Source of the DNA: Desulfovibrio sp.
GTDB lineage: Bacteria > Desulfobacterota > Desulfovibrionia > Desulfovibrionales > Desulfovibrionaceae
Reading direction: 5' to 3'
Assembly (NCBI GenBank): GCA_028708865.1
Contig: JAQVYA010000014.1
Location: 1 to 34,241 of the forward strand
DNA: 34,241 nt
A program made the position numbers and the translations under genes. Shown here piece by piece: positions 31,726 to 34,241 of this stretch (the stretch's first letter is position 1; every line of letters starts with the position of its first letter). The notes under the pieces were generated by a model. The model saw nothing but the letters and a program-made list of their open reading frames with translations. It was not told the DNA's origin and made no database searches.

Positions 31726-32082
31726 ATGTGCACGGCTTTGGAGCTGCTGGACCAGGCCATGACCGCGGCCCGGGAAGAGCGGCAACTTCTGGAAGCCGGA
31801 AAGCCGGAGGAGGCGCAGGCCCTTGCGCGCCAGCGGGAAGCCTTGGTGGCTGAAAGCTGGCGACTGCGGGAGGGGTGCGCCGAGGCCGAGCTGCGTGGAG
31901 CTTTGGAGCGCCTGCGGGAACTGCACGAAGGCGCCGTGGGCGAAGCCCGGCGGCAGCGCGAGGAGGTTCGCCGGGAACTGCAACAAATGCAGGGCAACCG
32001 GAAACGTTCTGTGGCTTACGGTACCCAGCGTTATCCTGCGGCGGCGTTTCATGAACCCCGCTTTTTGGACCGTAAGGGCTAG
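31726..32082 (+). CDS. Small coiled-coil protein (possible FliT/FlgN-like chaperone)
   Basis: This 118-residue protein is almost wholly a charged, Arg/Glu/Ala-rich long helical hairpin (about residues 3-88). Heptad-like repeats appear in ALELLDQAMTAAREERQLLE and in LRELHEGAVGEARRQREEV. A less ordered basic tail ends in EPRFLDRKG. Size and helical-hairpin form fit flagellar export chaperones of the FliT/FlgN type, but such sequences diverge too far to be sure. It starts one base after the preceding stop codon, so the two are coupled. It is the last gene of the unit, with a large hairpin 165 bases downstream. Confidence 0.8.
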   Translation: MCTALELLDQAMTAAREERQLLEAGKPEEAQALARQREALVAESWRLREGCAEAELRGALERLRELHEGAVGEARRQREEVRRELQQMQGNRKRSVAYGTQRYPAAAFHEPRFLDRKG

Positions 32083-32201
32083 GCTGCGCAGAATCCGGGC
32101 GGCTTCGGCCTTGCCGGGAGCGACCATTGATCTTCCAGGCTTCCGACGCTTTTCTGCTGGGAATCCGGATCAGTACGCTTACCTGGGAGCCGATCCAGGC
32201 G

Positions 32202-32284
32202 CAAAAAGCTTTTTGAAGGGTGTTGTTCGCTTTCGTGGGAAGCAGACGGCCCGGAACGTGATTGCGTTCCGGGCCGCTGGTTTT
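32202..32284 (+). terminator. Palindrome and 12-bp terminator-like hairpin after the coiled-coil gene
   Basis: The 271-base gap 32083-32353 holds no gene that I can support. It contains the perfect palindrome CAAAAAGCTTTTTG (32202-32215). It also holds a perfect 12-bp stem (32247-32258 with 32265-32276) with a 6-base loop, followed on the plus strand by CTGGTTTT. The second is probably the terminator of the plus-strand unit and a barrier to the convergent SHOCT gene. Confidence 0.7.
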
Positions 32285-32353
32285 AATGCCGGACGGCGGG
32301 GTCTAAGGGGGAGAACCGCCGCATCCAGCAGATCAGGGAGGGAGGAGGAAAAA

Positions 32354-32656
32354 TCAATTGGTGAGGTCCGTGCGCCGACGGAAATATTCTTCTCTGTCGA
32401 TGTCGCCGGCAGCATACCGGCGCTGAAGCACGTCCAGCGCGCTGGATGCGGTCCGCACTTCCTGGGCGACGGGGCGGCGGCCGCGTGAAGCAATCCAGAT
32501 TGCCGCGCCGATTAACAGAGCGATGCCGATCCAGCCAAAAGGAAAATGCATCCCACCGAGCCATACGCCATGGCCGCCGAATCCGCTAGAAAAGCCGAAT
32601 CCGCCATGCGAGAACGGCGTACAGTTGAACTGGGCCAGAGTTTCCAAAAAAGGCAT
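32354..32656 (-). CDS. SHOCT-domain membrane protein
   Basis: This 100-residue protein has a glycine/phenylalanine/histidine-rich N-terminal part (FSHGGFGFSSGFGGHG), one membrane helix (about 40-56, FGWIGIALLIGAAIWIA), and a cytoplasmic C-terminal SHOCT motif (about 72-98, ALDVLQRRYAAGDIDREEYFRR). SHOCT motifs are small oligomerisation units. GGAG precedes the ATG. It begins nine bases after the stop of the ZraP/CpxP-like gene, so they form one unit. The His/Gly-rich start could bind metal, in keeping with its partner. Confidence 0.9.
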   Translation of the reverse strand: MPFLETLAQFNCTPFSHGGFGFSSGFGGHGVWLGGMHFPFGWIGIALLIGAAIWIASRGRRPVAQEVRTASSALDVLQRRYAAGDIDREEYFRRRTDLTN

Positions 32657-32665
32657 GGTCTCTCC

Positions 32666-33106
32666 TTATTTTTCAGCGGAAATAGTTTCGGATGGGGCGC
32701 AATGCAGGCTGTCGGAGACGTCCAGGCCAAAGCGCTGCTTCACGGTGTGGCAGAAGCGATTGTCCTCCTCCACCATCCGGCGTCGCAAGAGGCGCATTTC
32801 GTCAGCTAGTTCGTCGAGGTTGGCCTGCTGTCCCTTGGTTTGGGCAAACACATCATACTCCAGCTGTCGGATGTAGAGAACCCGTCCGAGCTCGCGGCGC
32901 AGATTCTGATGTTCCTGCATCAGCTTGAGAAACTCCCGTCGCTGCTCCTCGGGCAGGCCAGACCCCAGACAGGGACCGGCATGCAGGCCCAAGAGCGCGG
33001 CCCAGGGAGCCTGGACTTTTTCGTCCTGGGCCTGGGCCGCAGCAGCCGCACAAAGCAGGGCCAAGAGTGCGGCTGTGAGGAGGAGGGGGTGTGTTCTATT
33101 CATCAT
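32666..33106 (-). CDS. Periplasmic ZraP/CpxP/Spy-like stress or metal-binding protein
   Basis: This 146-residue secreted protein has a signal peptide (hydrophobic 8-24, cleavage near AAAQAQ-DE). The mature protein is a helical hairpin with LPEEQRREFLKLMQEHQNLRREL and a later NLDELADEMRLLRRRM, the pattern of the LTXXQ/periplasmic heavy-metal-sensor superfamily (COG3678). C46, C119 and C136 plus H42 and H120 could serve in metal binding or a disulfide. Tandem ATGs at 33106 and 33103 both fit the AGGA site; the first is used here. It is the first gene of a two-gene unit with the SHOCT protein and lies behind a sigma-54-type promoter, as zraP does in enterobacteria. Confidence 0.85.
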   Translation of the reverse strand: MMNRTHPLLLTAALLALLCAAAAAQAQDEKVQAPWAALLGLHAGPCLGSGLPEEQRREFLKLMQEHQNLRRELGRVLYIRQLEYDVFAQTKGQQANLDELADEMRLLRRRMVEEDNRFCHTVKQRFGLDVSDSLHCAPSETISAEK

Positions 33107-33150
33107 TTTTGTCCTGTTGTGCAGAGGGAGTCGCTGCACACTGCCTACGT

Positions 33151-33166
33151 AGCATGGATCGTGCCG
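33151..33166 (-). promoter_or_regulatory. Sigma-54-type promoter of the ZraP-like gene
   Basis: Read on the minus strand from 33166, the sequence is CGGCAC-GATCC-ATGCT. It has the invariant GG-N10-GC spacing and differs from TGGCACG-N4-TTGC at two positions only. It lies 45 bases upstream of the ZraP-like start, the correct strand and distance. Confidence 0.6.
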
Positions 33167-33240
33167 TTCTTTTTTATCCTTTTATTTCAACGGGAAGAAC
33201 TGAAATGATTTGCGTGAAGTGCAACATGGAACAGTGTTGT

Positions 33241-33260
33241 TTGTGCATTTTAATGCACAA
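33241..33260. promoter_or_regulatory. 20-bp palindrome, candidate enhancer/operator
   Basis: TTGTGCATT (33241-33249) and AATGCACAA (33252-33260) are perfect complements with a 2-base spacer. It lies about 75-110 bases upstream of the sigma-54-type site, where enhancer-binding proteins bind. A half-site TGCACAA recurs at 33295-33301, and a CAACA/TGTTG pair sits at 33222-33239. Confidence 0.6.
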
Positions 33261-33299
33261 GAATGTGAAAAAGTGAAGAGCGTGGGGGCGAAGATGCAC

Positions 33300-33334
33300 A
33301 AAAAAGCGGGCCCATTGATGCATGGACCCGCTTT
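33300..33334 (-). terminator. Intrinsic terminator of the CheY-like gene
   Basis: AAAGCGGG (33303-33310) pairs with CCCGCTTT (33327-33334), with CCAT/ATGG inside. The minus strand then has six T (plus-strand A at 33300-33305). It lies 26 bases past the stop codon. Confidence 0.88.
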
Positions 33335-33360
33335 GGGAGCGTGAACCCGAGAGCCGCGGC

Positions 33361-33744
33361 TCAGTTGCCGAAAATCTTGTTGATTTTTTCGCTCAGGGTT
33401 TCCGGGGTGAAGGGTTTGACAATGTAGTTCGAGACTTTGGCCTGCACCGCTTCAATGATGTTCTCCTGCTGAGCCTCGGCCGTGACCATGAGGAAAGGCG
33501 TGTCCGCGTATTCCTCGCTGGCCCGTACCTTGCGCAGCAGCTCGATGCCCGTCATTTTGGGCATGTTCCAGTCGGAAACGATGAAGTCGATATTGTCTTT
33601 GTTGAGTACTTCCCACGCCGTGGTCCCGTCATCGGCTTCCACCACATTCTCGAAGCCGAGCTGGCGCAGGATGTTCTTGATGATTTTCCGCATGGTGGAG
33701 AAGTCGTCAACCACCAGTACTCGCATGCTTTTATCTGCGGCCAT
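33361..33744 (-). CDS. Single-domain response regulator, CheY-like
   Basis: This 127-residue stand-alone receiver has all catalytic residues: acidic pair D13/D14, phospho-acceptor D58 in VSDWNMPKMTG, T88 and K110 in IVKPFTP. The length, the DFSTMRKIIKNIL first helix and NYIVKPFTPETLSEKI at the end are close to flagellar-switch CheY, so it probably tunes motor rotation. It is monocistronic, with AGGGAGG ten or so bases before the ATG and a strong terminator. No chemotaxis genes are adjacent in the window. It is the only receiver in the window, but its distance from the orphan kinase at 3089 gives no reason to pair them. Confidence 0.95.
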   Translation of the reverse strand: MAADKSMRVLVVDDFSTMRKIIKNILRQLGFENVVEADDGTTAWEVLNKDNIDFIVSDWNMPKMTGIELLRKVRASEEYADTPFLMVTAEAQQENIIEAVQAKVSNYIVKPFTPETLSEKINKIFGN

Positions 33745-34095
33745 TTCGATTGTCCTCCCTGCTTGATCGCGGCTCGGCCGGATCGTCGTGCCCGTTTACG
33801 GGCAAAAACGCCCGAATATTCTCCCTTATTTAGATAAATATTGGCTGGAATGCAATGGGGGCGGGCGAAAAAAACGGTTCTCTTCAGACAGGCAAACCGG
33901 TTGGTGAAGATAACGGACTGGGATCTGGGTAAAAAAACTTCAATATTCGTCAGCATCGAGCCTTAGGCGTCCCGTGAGGACGGCAGCTTTAAGTCAGGTC
34001 TCATCAGGGGCTGTCTTGCTGGCCCGCACGCCGTGGGGAGCGTGCGGGCCTTTGCGGGGATGTCCATCAGCGCCAAAGCCGAGCTGGATCCGAAG
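33745..34095. other. 351-base intergenic region with two strong hairpins
   Basis: No gene is supported here. TGCCCGT/ACGGGCA (33789-33795, 33798-33804) forms a hairpin in the probable cheY leader. A perfect 11-bp stem (34021-34031 with 34040-34050, 8-base loop) lies 46 bases past the aldolase stop on the minus strand and is followed on the plus strand by TTT. CGTCC/GGACG near 33968-33981 is a smaller stem. The large hairpin probably ends aldolase transcription; a small plus-strand RNA ending there cannot be excluded. Confidence 0.5.
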
Positions 34096-34241
34096 TCATC
34101 CGTTGGGGCTTTCCGGGGTGGTGGATGCCGCAAGTAACTCCACGGCTTGATCAACGGTCCAGTTTTCATGCACCACTTTGTTCAGGCAACGCACCAGGCG
34201 TGTGGGGTCGCGGTGTTGAAAAATATTGCGCCCTACGGAGA
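34096..34241 (-). CDS. C-terminal fragment of a DhnA/FbaB-type class I aldolase
   Basis: The minus-strand frame from the right edge gives 47 residues ending in TGA at 34098-34096. It starts GRNIFQHRDPTRLVRC and continues with an LNKVVHENWTVDQAVELL helix. This is the standard C terminus of DhnA-family class I fructose-bisphosphate aldolases and the related ADTH (alternative shikimate entry) synthases: the phosphate-binding GRNIFQ, then a final helix. The fragment lacks the catalytic lysine region, so the two functions cannot be separated. The gene continues beyond the window. Confidence 0.85.
   Translation of the reverse strand, partial: SVGRNIFQHRDPTRLVRCLNKVVHENWTVDQAVELLAASTTPESPNG

Noticed and set aside
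33361-33744. CheY-like receiver as the cognate regulator of the cobalamin-linked kinase
   Set aside because: They are about 29 kb apart on different strands, and the receiver looks like flagellar CheY; no evidence connects them.
33985-34015. GTCAGGTC string resembling part of the signal recognition particle RNA
   Set aside because: The following GGAAGGAAGCAGC core is absent and no matching helix can be drawn.
33963-34169. 68-codon minus-strand frame at the right edge
   Set aside because: It overlaps the real aldolase C terminus in another frame and runs through the hairpin region; no family features.

Overview
The window looks like a chromosomal segment of a GC-rich Desulfovibrio-type sulfate reducer (Desulfobacterota, Desulfovibrionaceae). 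This is inferred from gene content: a Wolinella-type dihaem fumarate reductase beside a two-subunit class I fumarase, an acetate uptake and activation cluster, a fused TIGR03960-type radical SAM protein, and a small protein resembling the Desulfovibrio DVU0772 family. I saw no rRNA, tRNA, insertion sequence, prophage or CRISPR array.

Positions 1-1.8 kb hold the end of a K+ channel-type gene (tentative), a TrkA/KtrA regulatory subunit and chorismate synthase. Positions 1.9-4.6 kb hold the most distinctive feature. It is a tightly overlapping three-gene unit made of an unrecognised helical protein, a stand-alone cobalamin-binding protein, and a soluble PAS histidine kinase. The cobalamin protein carries the W-x9-EH and ExHxxG motifs of B12 photoreceptors of the CarH class. 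I read the unit as a B12-based, possibly light-sensing, two-component input module. Positions 4.7-7.8 kb (minus strand) carry a YbjQ-like protein and a two-domain M16 metalloprotease lipoprotein.

Positions 7.9-12.8 kb are an frdCAB-fumAB operon for malate/fumarate/succinate interconversion with the quinone pool. A short leader ORF with a strong ribosome site overlaps the frdC start, and a CRP/FNR-type operator lies upstream. Positions 12.9-18.4 kb are single genes, mostly closed by clear intrinsic terminators: a 56-residue protein, a SAM methyltransferase, the DVU0772-like protein, a PLP aminotransferase, a CoA-disulfide/persulfide reductase with a rhodanese domain, and an overlapping lipoprotein.

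Positions 18.5-29.1 kb are a minus-strand run. Read in transcription order it is acs, DUF4212 small subunit, sodium/solute symporter, cNMP-CBS-DUF294 nucleotidyltransferase, DEDDh exonuclease, a membrane protein, an Sm-like protein and the fused radical SAM protein. Its first five genes form an acetate uptake/activation unit with linked regulatory proteins.

Positions 29.4-32.1 kb (plus strand) hold a family 9 glycosyltransferase followed by two helical proteins. Positions 32.3-33.3 kb (minus) hold a ZraP/CpxP-like periplasmic protein and a SHOCT protein. They lie behind a good sigma-54-type promoter with an upstream 20-bp palindrome. The window closes with a CheY-like receiver and the C-terminal end of a DhnA-type class I aldolase.
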